From: Thiosocius teredinicola
GTDB taxonomy: Bacteria > Pseudomonadota > Gammaproteobacteria > Chromatiales > Chromatiaceae
Reading direction: 5' to 3'
Assembly: GCF_002009425.1 (NCBI RefSeq)
Contig: NZ_CP019936.1
Coordinates: forward strand, 1,535,001-1,599,000
DNA length: 64,000 bases
In this document: piece by piece, positions 20,101 to 27,270 of the stretch
Numbering within the stretch: position 1 is the first letter of the stretch
Layout: every line of letters begins with the position of its first letter
The notes under the pieces: model-generated
Database searches by the model: none
The model's input: only the letters and a program-made list of their open reading frames with translations
Told to the model about the DNA's origin: nothing
Position numbers and translations under genes: made by a program

Positions 20101-21446
20101 ATCTTCACGCCGAGGCGTTGCTCGACCAACGCGATCAGGTCCGCAGCGATCCCGCGGTGCCGGCCGTCGGCATCACTGAACTCGAACGGTGGCCAGTCGG
20201 TGCCGCCGCCGATCGTGATCACGGGATGCTCCTTCAGCCACGCCTGTTCTTCCGCGGTCAAGGCGACGAGCGTATCCGGGGATTCCGCTGCCGGCGCATC
20301 GCTTCGCTGCGGCCGCCTCTGCGCTCCCTCGATCGGCTTCAGGTTCTGCGAGACATGTTCGATGCTGAAGTCGTAGGTGCGTCGCGTTTTGTTGAATGTC
20401 TTGGACAGGGCGCGATAGTCGATCTGTTTGGGGTCGTGCAACAGGCGTCGGAACTCGGCGAGGTTGGCCGGCGTGATCGCGTAGAGGTTGCTGCGCAAAT
20501 CGGCGGCCTGGCTGATGAAATCGTGGCCATTGAGATAGTCGGTTACCATGATCAACGCCAGTGCGCCGTCCAGTACGTGTCCGCCGATGCTCACATCGAC
20601 AAGGCCGCGCTCCATGGCCTCCAGCGATTCCGGTCGCCAGTCGATGCCGCCGAACACCATCGGGCGGGTTAAACCCATTTCATGCGCCGTTTGCGCGGCA
20701 ACCAGCGCCGAGTCGTCGGTTACGCCCCATACGACATTGATGTCGGGATTGGCGCTGATGGCTGCCTTGAACAGTGCAGCGACGTTCTCGGCATGCGGTG
20801 CCTGTTGCACCGTGACCAGCGAGGCGTCGGTGCGGTCCTGGGTAACGTCGATCAGGGCACGCAGCCGGCGGTTGAGCGACAGTCCGCCGCCGTCGCCGCT
20901 GAACGCCAGGATACGCGGTTGTTCGATGCCCTTGCGCCGAGCTGCGTAGAGCAGGTCGTTGGTGAGCTGCCGACCGGCGCGATAATCGTCTGTCGCCAGC
21001 GTGCCGATCCAGTGACGGTAGGAGACTCGCGGCGCCAGCGCCTCGTTGCGCAACAGCGTATTGACCAGAAAGATCGGTATCTGCGCCCGCTCGGCAATGC
21101 GGACCATCTGTTCGCCGTTGCCGTCGAAGTCGGTAAAGATGATGGCGTCCGGCCTTTCTTCGACGGCAGTCTGGGCCTGCTCGATCATTGTTTCCGGTCG
21201 GTTACCGGCGTCGATGATGGTCAGTTCGACTCCTAGGTCGTCGGCGGCAGCCTCGAGATAGGTGCTGAATCGACTCCAGAAAAGGCGATTGTGCGGGCGG
21301 AAGGCATAGATCTTCAGCGGCTCGGCTTGCGCTGCACCATTGCCGTTGCGATCGGCCGATGAACCCGGCTCGGCATGGGCCGTGAGCGCCGCCACGGCCA
21401 ACAGCACAGGCAGCGAAAGTCGCAAGAAGGTACGGACAATATCCAT
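14187..21446 (-). CDS. Giant hybrid histidine kinase with three periplasmic binding domains
   Basis: 2419 residues. Signal peptide (1-25), then a sugar-type periplasmic binding domain (about 45-340). Two tandem SBP_bac_3-type domains follow (about 395-635 and 642-885), each preceded by a similar linker (LTAEEQAWLKEHP, LTPDEQRWISDHP). After a membrane segment (about 890-908) come about six PAS domains (915-1650). HisKA has His1697 in [12 protein letters not shown], followed by HATPase (NLVNNAIKF, DTGIGI, GSGLGLAIS). The first receiver (about 1927-2045) has Ser1985 where the phospho-acceptor Asp belongs. The second receiver (about 2070-2190) has intact Asp2127, and the C-terminal Hpt has His2268 in HNLKG. 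It integrates several periplasmic ligands and feeds the two genes downstream. Ligands cannot be named. Confidence 0.95.
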   Translation of the reverse strand: MDIVRTFLRLSLPVLLAVAALTAHAEPGSSADRNGNGAAQAEPLKIYAFRPHNRLFWSRFSTYLEAAADDLGVELTIIDAGNRPETMIEQAQTAVEERPDAIIFTDFDGNGEQMVRIAERAQIPIFLVNTLLRNEALAPRVSYRHWIGTLATDDYRAGRQLTNDLLYAARRKGIEQPRILAFSGDGGGLSLNRRLRALIDVTQDRTDASLVTVQQAPHAENVAALFKAAISANPDINVVWGVTDDSALVAAQTAHEMGLTRPMVFGGIDWRPESLEAMERGLVDVSIGGHVLDGALALIMVTDYLNGHDFISQAADLRSNLYAITPANLAEFRRLLHDPKQIDYRALSKTFNKTRRTYDFSIEHVSQNLKPIEGAQRRPQRSDAPAAESPDTLVALTAEEQAWLKEHPVITIGGGTDWPPFEFSDADGRHRGIAADLIALVEQRLGVKIVVDNSQSWPATLNAIREGDLYAATAMAQTPQRLDRYLFTAPYAAAPVGIVVRESDAHLDDLSKLRGRRIVIPQGFADAELLRYRYPNLEMLYGNDPLDALQMVAQGKADAFVGSVDIAAFLIDRENIKGLQLVAKEVPLRNTELRMGVSKHYPLLASALQKALDSITPQQFATLQQRWLTHRSTLADDQPQLTLTPDEQRWISDHPLVRFTGDPNWLPFEAFTKEGEYIGVVAEVLKLIETSSGLHFERIPSGTWGNALEMARTGEVDVISDVPQTAELAATHQFTPSYLEVPLAVTMTRERQAFVSDLNEIADLRIVMIDRYGYVDAVRRAYPNIEFYFVENVQAALAAVNRGDYDAFVSTPMLSDYHLRLGGFTKLHIIGQLPLTMKLGFGVLNGQPELLSIMSKAVDAIPPAKRYEVTARWLRDTYSDNGGQEHLLRLATFAMIGLLILAAWTLSLQRERRRLRRAEERYELAIRSVSETIWDWDLISGDRFFSPGLFLHLGYDEDEVPTNHAAWVSLIHPEDRKLYDERVGQHSHQRQNADKPLSLEYRVRRKSGGYADVQSRGSVVAWSDGQPVRRAGVLRDITNLREAESARAASEDFLRSIFAGIDAAVYAVDVGIDGTLTYSAGNPYCEKITNKPVSEMIGRTPDEALPPFLVEPLVRMYRHAIEEGRSIVHEGMLTLPHLGDTWWLANLSPLRDGDNRVHRLIVTALDITERKRVELALAAKQVELHRLYLALEQIPILVVITDIDGTVDYVNERLVPMTGYQPDEVIGKSARMLLSDSSDRRRLVEMRRAVRTGGTWHGDLPHRRKDGSIFWAAVSAGAIRDNDGNITHLISTNEDITERRETEDQLHIFNHFAENATEGLGMSGMDTRVAYMNPALRRMLGVRSDDDAYGMSFKRFYPAEVVKRFDDEILPALMAHGTWRGELLAMRQDGSSFPTLESFFLIRDQEGRPQYIGDVMTDISDRKDAQAILERKEKQLRSILDTMPVAVGITALDGRVLYANPHTSTMFELPEGVDNAAVNRNVVDYYADKRTRKLLLKALTRGENVRDMEVEFRTYRGNKIHAMVSALHVEYDGHPAVLATSLNITDRVKAEAALRKSEAQFKQILNTIPLTIILTRLDGEIMLANARASADSGFPDLVGRNVKTFYAHAEDRNKVLQTLELQGFVESMPVVFKRSDGSLVDSLISSIPIEFSGQPAILACQLDMTDRFRMERELAEARDMAEEANRFKSEFLANMSHEIRTPLNAITGLSHLLSKTELDVKQADYIDKIQSSSHALLGLVNDILDFSRIEAGKIAWEQAPFSLDQVLQSLSDVVALRAEEKNLVLIYDVAAELPDQFVGDSLRVGQVLSNLVNNAIKFTDQGEILLTIDSAKNDKGKEVVRFAVRDTGIGIAPERLEQLFESFTQADASVTRRYGGSGLGLAISKQLVELMGGSISASSQPGQGSVFAFELPLKPLTGDDVETPQASVKAVLLEDHTATRDALSRMLQNMGAEVCAFSSPAELIGQLHQCMQEQQTAQVDILLLSGDMDHGDPFDALREISDEFGLDDTPVVILTTTTGREALMQLEFDRSRIAVVAKPVRALPLARTLLEQTGQLPSLADQESGGLRAIRLEPLAGDILLVEDNPINQQIAREILQSFGLHVSVAKNGEEALSQIAVSDFDLVLMDIQMPVLDGLETTRRIRQDMQITDTPIIAMTAHALTSDRDRCLAVGMNDHLTKPIDPARWYQVLKHYLEDSPRNSRTTRDRAAKVRRPSVLDAEEGIRRVDGNQALYQKLLNDFRHRYRDCATRLPRLLTGGKEDEAQRLLHNLKGVAGNVGARWLFGATSRLEHLIKNQPNTEHVEAFADFEQAASNTFVAIHDYLAQHEPAPSTPRSAPGKVLNEEQLHALFVQLAELLDAGDAEALACLQRIHQALPESARGADAELADLIEGYDFLEAKQALEELARSLGLPSLHNADG

Positions 21447-21751
21447 ATGATGTTTCTTTCCCGCCCGCCGGGTGAACGCCTGTCACCCGGAACGCGGTTC
21501 TGCCTGATCAGCCCCGAGTCTTCACGCCGAACGTACGCAGGACCGCAGGTACCGCAAAGGTCTCGTTTAAACGTTTCGTAATTGTAGGTTATTCAATGCC
21601 ATAGGAAGGCGGGTGGTGGTTTTTTATCGTTCTGTCAAGTTTAGCCGCACAGGTCCGTTAATGCTTATACATCGTATGGTTTTGTGCGCACATGCCGCGC
21701 TCGCTTACTTCGCCGGCAGGTGCGACTTCATATTTGAGGGATAACTAAACA
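21447..21751. other. Divergent promoter region between giant kinase and chemoreceptor
   Basis: About 305 bases separating two divergent sensory genes. No ORF stands out. A T-rich block (TTTTTTATCG near 21630) and an AT-rich stretch before the chemoreceptor are visible, but I cannot assign a sigma-28 or sigma-70 promoter with confidence. Confidence 0.4.
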
Positions 21752-23962
21752 ATGAGCCTTCGAACCAAGATGTTTGCCGCATCGGCGGCGATCGCATCGA
21801 TTCTGGCGATATCCGGGCTATGGATTCACTCGCTTTGGTCGCAATCCGAACTGATCGCCGACAGCGCCAGGCAGCTCGTCGTGTTGGATGCGCTCGGCCA
21901 TGAGTTCGAAAGCATCGAACACGGCTTGTTCTTGACCGCGGAAGCGGGTGCTGAACAACACTTGCAGGATAAGGCCGCGGAATTTCAGCAGGGGCTCGAT
22001 AGGCTGGCGGCGGGCCTGAAACAGATCGGCATCGATGCGGAGGCGTTGTCGGCGATACGCAGCCACGCTGCGACGTTCGTCGAGGTGGCGGCCGAGGTTA
22101 TTACCCTGCACAAGCGCATCGGGCTTGATGAAAGCCAGGGATTGCGCGGCGAGCTACGCACAGCGGTGCATGACATCGAGGATGCGATACCTGCGGCCGA
22201 CAACCCGGCGATCCTGGCTGGCGTACTGCAACTGCGGCGTGACGAAAAAGATTTCATGCTGCGATTCGACGACAAGTACATCGCGCGATTTGCGCAGGAC
22301 CTCGAAGCCACGCGTAGTCTGCTCGATCCCTCACAACATGCCCGACTCGATCAATACGCAGCCAAGTTCCGAGCCTACGCCGATGCTCGCAAAACGCTGG
22401 GCCTGACGGCTACCGAAGGTCTGCTCGGTCAGTTGCATCATGTTTCCGGCGAGTTGGATCAAACCATCACTGCGCTGGGGAGTTCTCTGGATACCCATCT
22501 CGAAGACGCCGCCCAACGTTCGCGTTTCATGCTGGTCGCCAGCTTGGTCGCCGTCGTGCTGGTTGTGATTGCGGCCAACCTATGGAACGGCATGTCGATC
22601 ACACGGCGGATCTGTGTCGTCAACAGGCAGCTCAGCGACGTGGCGAAAGGCGAGGGCGATCTGTCGCAGCGTCTGGACGTGCAGGGCAATGACGAGATCG
22701 CGACGCTGGCGGCGTCGTTCAACCAATTCGTTGCGACGATCGATGGCGCGCTGCGCAGCACCAGTCTCGGTGTGGCGTCGTTGGGCACGACCGGCGATCA
22801 ACTGTCGGGTGCCGCGACGTCGACGCGTCACGGCATGGATGACCTGCAACAGAACACGCATGCCGTGGTCGTGGCTATCGAGGAGCTTTCGGTGACGTCG
22901 AAAGATGTCGCATCGAATGCGGCTGCGGTTTCCGATTCTGCTCGACGCGCCGACGAAGAAGCGCGCGAAGGCCAGACTCTGGTACACAAATCGATGCAGG
23001 CCACCGGTCGGCTGGCCGACGATATGGCGCAGGCCGCCGATGCGATCCGCGAACTGCGCCAGGAGTCGGACAATATCGGCAGCATCCTGGACGTTATTCG
23101 CGGCATCGCGGACCAAACCAACCTGTTGGCGCTGAATGCGGCCATCGAGGCGGCGCGCGCCGGCGAGCAGGGCCGTGGCTTTGCCGTGGTGGCCGACGAA
23201 GTGAGAACGCTCGCGCAGCGTTCGCAACACTCCACCGAAGAGATTCAAACACTGATCGAAAGGCTGCAGACCAAGTCCGAACAGGCTGTCGAGATGGCCG
23301 AACGCGGCCAGTCTCAGGTTGTGGATAGCGTCGAAGATGCGACCCGCGCCAATGAGTCGTTGGCACACATTACCGAATCGGTCGGCAATATCATGTCGAT
23401 GACCCTGCAGATCGCCACCGCGGCCGAGGAGCAGTCGTCGGTAGCCGAAGACATCTCACGCAACGTGGCGTCGATCGACGGCCTGGCCAAGAACATCCTG
23501 TCGCATTCCGATCAGACCTTCGATATCAGCGCGAAGGTTTCCGAAGTGCTCGCCGCCGTGCTACGCGAAATGTCGAAGTTTCGCTTCAGCAACGGCGAGG
23601 CCTTGGTGCTGGCACAGGCACGCTCGGCGCACCTGGCGTGGAAGTCCCGCTTGCGGGCCTATCTCGACGGTCATGCCCACTTGAGCGAAGAACAGGCGGT
23701 GTCGCATACCCAGTGCGACCTCGGCAAGTGGTACTACGGTAGCGGCATTGAGGACTTCGGCAGCATGCCCGAGTTCAAGGCACTGGAACCGCCGCACGAA
23801 GAGATTCACAAGCTCATCAAAGAGGTCATTACGCTGCGCTCAAAAGGCGATACGCACCGGGCCGAGCAGCTCTACCAGCGTGTCGTCGACCTGTCGGAAC
23901 AGATCATTCACAAGATCGACGACCTCGAGCAGCGGGTAGCGCACAAGGCGTCGGCTGCCTGA
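21752..23962 (+). CDS. Methyl-accepting chemotaxis protein (HBM-like sensor, CZB domain)
   Basis: 736 residues. N-terminal membrane segment (about 7-27), then a helical periplasmic domain (about 30-265) resembling helical bimodular (HBM) sensors, with the characteristic [11 protein letters not shown] stretch. A second membrane segment (270-290) and HAMP ([22 protein letters not shown]) lead to the MCP signalling domain with [20 protein letters not shown] and [15 protein letters not shown]. The C-terminal 120 residues form a chemoreceptor zinc-binding (CZB) domain, with [18 protein letters not shown] and the PPHEEIHKL histidines. HBM receptors often sense TCA acids or acetate; CZB domains tune responses to zinc or oxidants. 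Ends 10 bases from the convergent IclR gene. Confidence 0.93.
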   Translation: MSLRTKMFAASAAIASILAISGLWIHSLWSQSELIADSARQLVVLDALGHEFESIEHGLFLTAEAGAEQHLQDKAAEFQQGLDRLAAGLKQIGIDAEALSAIRSHAATFVEVAAEVITLHKRIGLDESQGLRGELRTAVHDIEDAIPAADNPAILAGVLQLRRDEKDFMLRFDDKYIARFAQDLEATRSLLDPSQHARLDQYAAKFRAYADARKTLGLTATEGLLGQLHHVSGELDQTITALGSSLDTHLEDAAQRSRFMLVASLVAVVLVVIAANLWNGMSITRRICVVNRQLSDVAKGEGDLSQRLDVQGNDEIATLAASFNQFVATIDGALRSTSLGVASLGTTGDQLSGAATSTRHGMDDLQQNTHAVVVAIEELSVTSKDVASNAAAVSDSARRADEEAREGQTLVHKSMQATGRLADDMAQAADAIRELRQESDNIGSILDVIRGIADQTNLLALNAAIEAARAGEQGRGFAVVADEVRTLAQRSQHSTEEIQTLIERLQTKSEQAVEMAERGQSQVVDSVEDATRANESLAHITESVGNIMSMTLQIATAAEEQSSVAEDISRNVASIDGLAKNILSHSDQTFDISAKVSEVLAAVLREMSKFRFSNGEALVLAQARSAHLAWKSRLRAYLDGHAHLSEEQAVSHTQCDLGKWYYGSGIEDFGSMPEFKALEPPHEEIHKLIKEVITLRSKGDTHRAEQLYQRVVDLSEQIIHKIDDLEQRVAHKASAA

Positions 23963-23971
23963 GTCGTCAGG

Positions 23972-24733
23972 TCACAGGTGGTAGCCGAGTTTGGCGGATA
24001 TCCGCTGTCCGGCGTCGAGCATGTCCTGGACCCATTCCATCCGGCGCCGCTCGATCGGCGCCGATACCGAAAGTCCGGCCGCGACGTTGCCGGTGCTGTC
24101 GTGCAGTAGTACGCCGATGCAGCCGACGTCGATCTCTGCCTCTTCATTATCCAATGCATAACCCTGTTCAACCGCCTGCCCGCACTCATCGAGCAGGCGC
24201 GGCAGCGTGGTGATCGTATTGCGCGTGTAGGCGGGCAGGTTAGTGCGGTGCGCATAGCCGCGGATCGCCTCGTCACCGGCTGCACCCAGCATCAACTTGC
24301 CGACCGCGGTCACGTGCAGCGGCGCGCGGCTGCCGACGATCTGCTGTACGTGCATCATCCGGTTGGGCGTGGCCTTTTCCAGATACACCACCACGTCGCC
24401 CTCGCGGATCGTCAGGTTGATCGATTCACCGAACTTGTCGCGCAGGCTCTCCATGACCGGCAGGGCGATCGAACGCAGGTCGATATTGCTGTGCATGCGT
24501 GCGCCGAGCTGCAATAGCCTGAGGCCGAGACGATAACGCCCGCCGCTATCGCGTTCGACGAAGCGGTTGTCGATCAGAGAGGCGAGGATGCGGTGGGTCG
24601 TCGAGGCATGTAACCCCGTTTCTGCGCTGAGCACCTTCAGACTGACCGGTTCCGGATAACGGGCCAGGGCGTCGAGCAGCGCGGCCGCACGGTCGATGAC
24701 CTGAATCCGGGGTGAGTTTTCTTTATCTGTCAT
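23972..24733 (-). CDS. IclR-family transcriptional regulator
   Basis: 253 residues: an N-terminal winged HTH (about 10-75; VLSAETGLHASTTHRILASL) and a C-terminal IclR effector domain (about 85-250; LHVTAVGKLMLGA, EEAEIDVGCIGVLL, VAAGLSVSAPIER). It is divergent from the transketolase-like/DUF1537 operon, with a 288-base intergenic region containing inverted repeats that could be its operators, so it most likely controls that operon (and itself) in response to a pathway metabolite. Confidence 0.93.
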   Translation of the reverse strand: MTDKENSPRIQVIDRAAALLDALARYPEPVSLKVLSAETGLHASTTHRILASLIDNRFVERDSGGRYRLGLRLLQLGARMHSNIDLRSIALPVMESLRDKFGESINLTIREGDVVVYLEKATPNRMMHVQQIVGSRAPLHVTAVGKLMLGAAGDEAIRGYAHRTNLPAYTRNTITTLPRLLDECGQAVEQGYALDNEEAEIDVGCIGVLLHDSTGNVAAGLSVSAPIERRRMEWVQDMLDAGQRISAKLGYHL

Positions 24734-24821
24734 GTCCGCGCCATCTCACAATCTGAAATCGGATTGCCATTTTGCTGCTCTGCGGTTGTCGCAGCGTCGA
24801 CGTGGCCAAACATAGCAGAAG

Positions 24822-24838
24822 ATTTCATATTGTGAAAT
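24822..24838. promoter_or_regulatory. Candidate IclR operator 1
   Basis: A perfect inverted repeat ATTTCA-TATTG-TGAAAT lies midway between the divergent IclR and transketolase-like genes. Size and symmetry suit a dimeric IclR site. A looser CAATC/GATTG repeat lies at 24749-24766, next to the IclR start. Assignment is inferred from position and symmetry only. Confidence 0.5.
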
Positions 24839-24918
24839 AGAATGCGTATCTAGGCCGCAATATAAAATATGAATGTTTTCAACGCCATTCGAAACACGTG
24901 CCTTTGCGCTTCTTGATA

Positions 24919-24934
24919 TTCCGTATTATGAAAT
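24919..24934. promoter_or_regulatory. Candidate IclR operator 2
   Basis: TTCCGTATTATGAAAT matches 13 of 16 bases of the inner part of the perfect repeat at 24822 (TTTCATATTGTGAAAT). It lies about 90 bases upstream of the transketolase-like start, where a repressor could occlude its promoter. Confidence 0.4.
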
Positions 24935-25021
24935 AACTCCTGTATTGCGAAAAATCGTTCGCCTGTCTTAACTTCGCCTCATCGGCCTCGGCCACGCCAC
25001 GTCAGAACCAGGGAGACAGCA

Positions 25022-27259
25022 ATGAGTACACCGGCAGAACAGATCTTCTCGACCAATACCGATTTCCGCGACGGCATCCTGCACTTCGCCGACAACACGG
25101 CAGGCATGGAGTCCAACGGTCGCTCACCGGTCATCGGCGAAGGCCAGACCAAGATAGATTCGATCGACGCTGCTGCGGTCTACCAGACACAACTGGTCGC
25201 CGACGCCTTGCGCTACACGACGCTGCAACTGTGTGCGTCGAAAGAATCCGGGCACCCGGGTGGGTTTGCGAGCAGCGCCGATGCCTATGCCGCGCTGACC
25301 ATGCTCGGGCATACCAATATCGTGACCGAGGTCGGTCACCATGCACCCGGATTCTATAGCGCCATGTTCCTCGACGGCTCGCTCGAGGAGATGGATATCC
25401 ATTGTATGAGCGATCTGCAGGCGCGTTTTCGTGAGCGCGGCGGCTTGCTCGGCCACCTGTCCGGCGCCATTCCGGGCCTGCTGGCGCCGGCCGGTCCGCT
25501 CGGTCAGGGTCAGCACTTCGCGATGGCCGGTGCCTACCTGAATCGCGACACCCTGTTCCCGTGCACGATCGGTGACGGCGGTCTTGGCGAACCCTACATC
25601 CTGTCGGCGATGAAGCACTTCCACACCAGCTACCCGGAGGTCACCAACTTCCTGCCGGTGCTGATCTGGAACGGCTACAGCCAGGAACACCACTCGATGG
25701 TGTCGCTGATGAGCAACCAACAAATGACTGCCTATTGGCAGGCGCATGACTTCGACAATGTCGTGTTGATCGATGCCAAGGACTTCGACGACGCCGGCCA
25801 GAACGGTGCCTATGTCGACAGCACTTTGTTCGGCGACGCGGCACGCTCGGCCTTTAGCCGCGCGGTGCTCGAAGGCGCCAAGCAGGCAGCCGATGCGGCC
25901 ATGTCCGGCACCTTGTCGGTATTGATCATCAAGCAGCTCAAAGGTGCGGGCGTGCATGCCCACGGTGCCAAGTCGCATAACCTGTACCCGGGCGACAACG
26001 CCGAGAAGGCCAACATCGCCGAAGCCTTGCAGCGCCGCGCGCTGTCGGCCGATGCCTGGCAGTTGGTGCGTACCAACATGCAACGCGCCGGCGGCGGTCC
26101 GGCCGGGCGCACCGTTGTTACCGAATTCGAACGTGAGCTGCCTGATATCGGCGAACTGCCACAACAGGCCTTCGCGGTTGGCGAAAAGGCGGTGCCGGCA
26201 ACGGCGATGGCGCACATGGTGGCGGCACTCGGCAAACGCGATCCGATGTTCGTGGTGACCAACGCCGACGGCAATGAGGCGTCGAACATGAAGCCGATCA
26301 ACGAGGCCCTGATGATCCGTCACCCGACCGAGGATGCCTTGTACAACCAGGGTCCGAGCGGGCAGGTGTATGAACCGCTCAACGAAGATGCCTGTGCCGG
26401 ATTTGCCTCGGCGCTGGCGCTGTTTGGTGGCCGCTCGCTGTGGCTGTCGTACGAGAGCTTCGCGATCAACGGCTGGCCGATCGTACAGACTGTCGGTCAA
26501 GCCATGGCCGAGCTGCGTCGCAAGACGCCGGCGACCGTGTCGATGTTCACGGCCGGTGCCTTGGAGCAGGGCCGCAACGGTTGGACTCACCAGCGTCCGG
26601 AGATCGAAAACTACATCGGCGGCCAGATGCGCAACGGCAACGTCTATCTGCTGTACCCGGCGGATGCGAACATGATGCAGGCGGCCTATGCCTGGTCGGT
26701 CGATGCCTGCAACAAGAACATCAGCATCATTGCCTCGAAATCTGCCTTGCCGGTGTACACCATGCCTGCGCAGGCCAGGCAGGCCATTGAGGAAGGTGCG
26801 GTTGCGCTGTACGAATCGGAAAGTGGCGACAAGGGTATCGTGGTGTTCGCGGTGACCGGCGACATGATCCTGCTGCCGGTGTTCGAGGCCAAAGACCGAC
26901 TCGAAGCCGACGGCTACCGCGTGCGCATTGTCAGCGTCGCCAACCCGCGCCGCCTGTACCGGCCGGGTGATGTTGCGTGGCAACACGCATCTCAGCCGGA
27001 TGATGCCTTCATGGGCGATAGCCGGTTCGAAGATCTGTTCGGTGGTGATGCACTGATCGGGGTGAGTGGCGGCGGCACGGTGGCGCTCGAAGCGGTCATG
27101 CTGCGCAGCAGGGCGCCGGCGCGTGAACTGTTCGGTTGGCAGCGTGGCGAGACCACGGCGAGCCCCGGTGAGATCATGGCGTTCAACGGGATCACGGCGG
27201 ACACGCTGGCCGGGCGGACGACCGCGGCGCTGACTGCATGTCGCGGATCGAAAGCCTGA
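25022..27259 (+). CDS. Transketolase/phosphoketolase-like thiamine-diphosphate enzyme
   Basis: A 745-residue single-chain ThDP enzyme. The N-terminal third has transketolase signatures: ESGHPGG (75-81), GPLGQG (158-163) and a ThDP/metal motif opening GDG (184-186) and closing at Asn217. The central and C-terminal parts look more like phosphoketolases (SNMKPINEAL, LWLSYESFAIN, WTHQRPEIENYI, VYLLYPADANMM) than canonical transketolase. Reactions of the family transfer or phosphorolyse a two-carbon ketol unit. The adjacent DUF1537 kinase suggests its substrate is an unusual phosphorylated sugar or sugar acid rather than a central pentose phosphate. GGGAG before ATG 25022 supports the start. Divergent from an IclR regulator. 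Family sure, substrate unknown. Confidence 0.8.
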   Translation: MSTPAEQIFSTNTDFRDGILHFADNTAGMESNGRSPVIGEGQTKIDSIDAAAVYQTQLVADALRYTTLQLCASKESGHPGGFASSADAYAALTMLGHTNIVTEVGHHAPGFYSAMFLDGSLEEMDIHCMSDLQARFRERGGLLGHLSGAIPGLLAPAGPLGQGQHFAMAGAYLNRDTLFPCTIGDGGLGEPYILSAMKHFHTSYPEVTNFLPVLIWNGYSQEHHSMVSLMSNQQMTAYWQAHDFDNVVLIDAKDFDDAGQNGAYVDSTLFGDAARSAFSRAVLEGAKQAADAAMSGTLSVLIIKQLKGAGVHAHGAKSHNLYPGDNAEKANIAEALQRRALSADAWQLVRTNMQRAGGGPAGRTVVTEFERELPDIGELPQQAFAVGEKAVPATAMAHMVAALGKRDPMFVVTNADGNEASNMKPINEALMIRHPTEDALYNQGPSGQVYEPLNEDACAGFASALALFGGRSLWLSYESFAINGWPIVQTVGQAMAELRRKTPATVSMFTAGALEQGRNGWTHQRPEIENYIGGQMRNGNVYLLYPADANMMQAAYAWSVDACNKNISIIASKSALPVYTMPAQARQAIEEGAVALYESESGDKGIVVFAVTGDMILLPVFEAKDRLEADGYRVRIVSVANPRRLYRPGDVAWQHASQPDDAFMGDSRFEDLFGGDALIGVSGGGTVALEAVMLRSRAPARELFGWQRGETTASPGEIMAFNGITADTLAGRTTAALTACRGSKA

Positions 27260-27270
27260 ACGGAGCGGAT

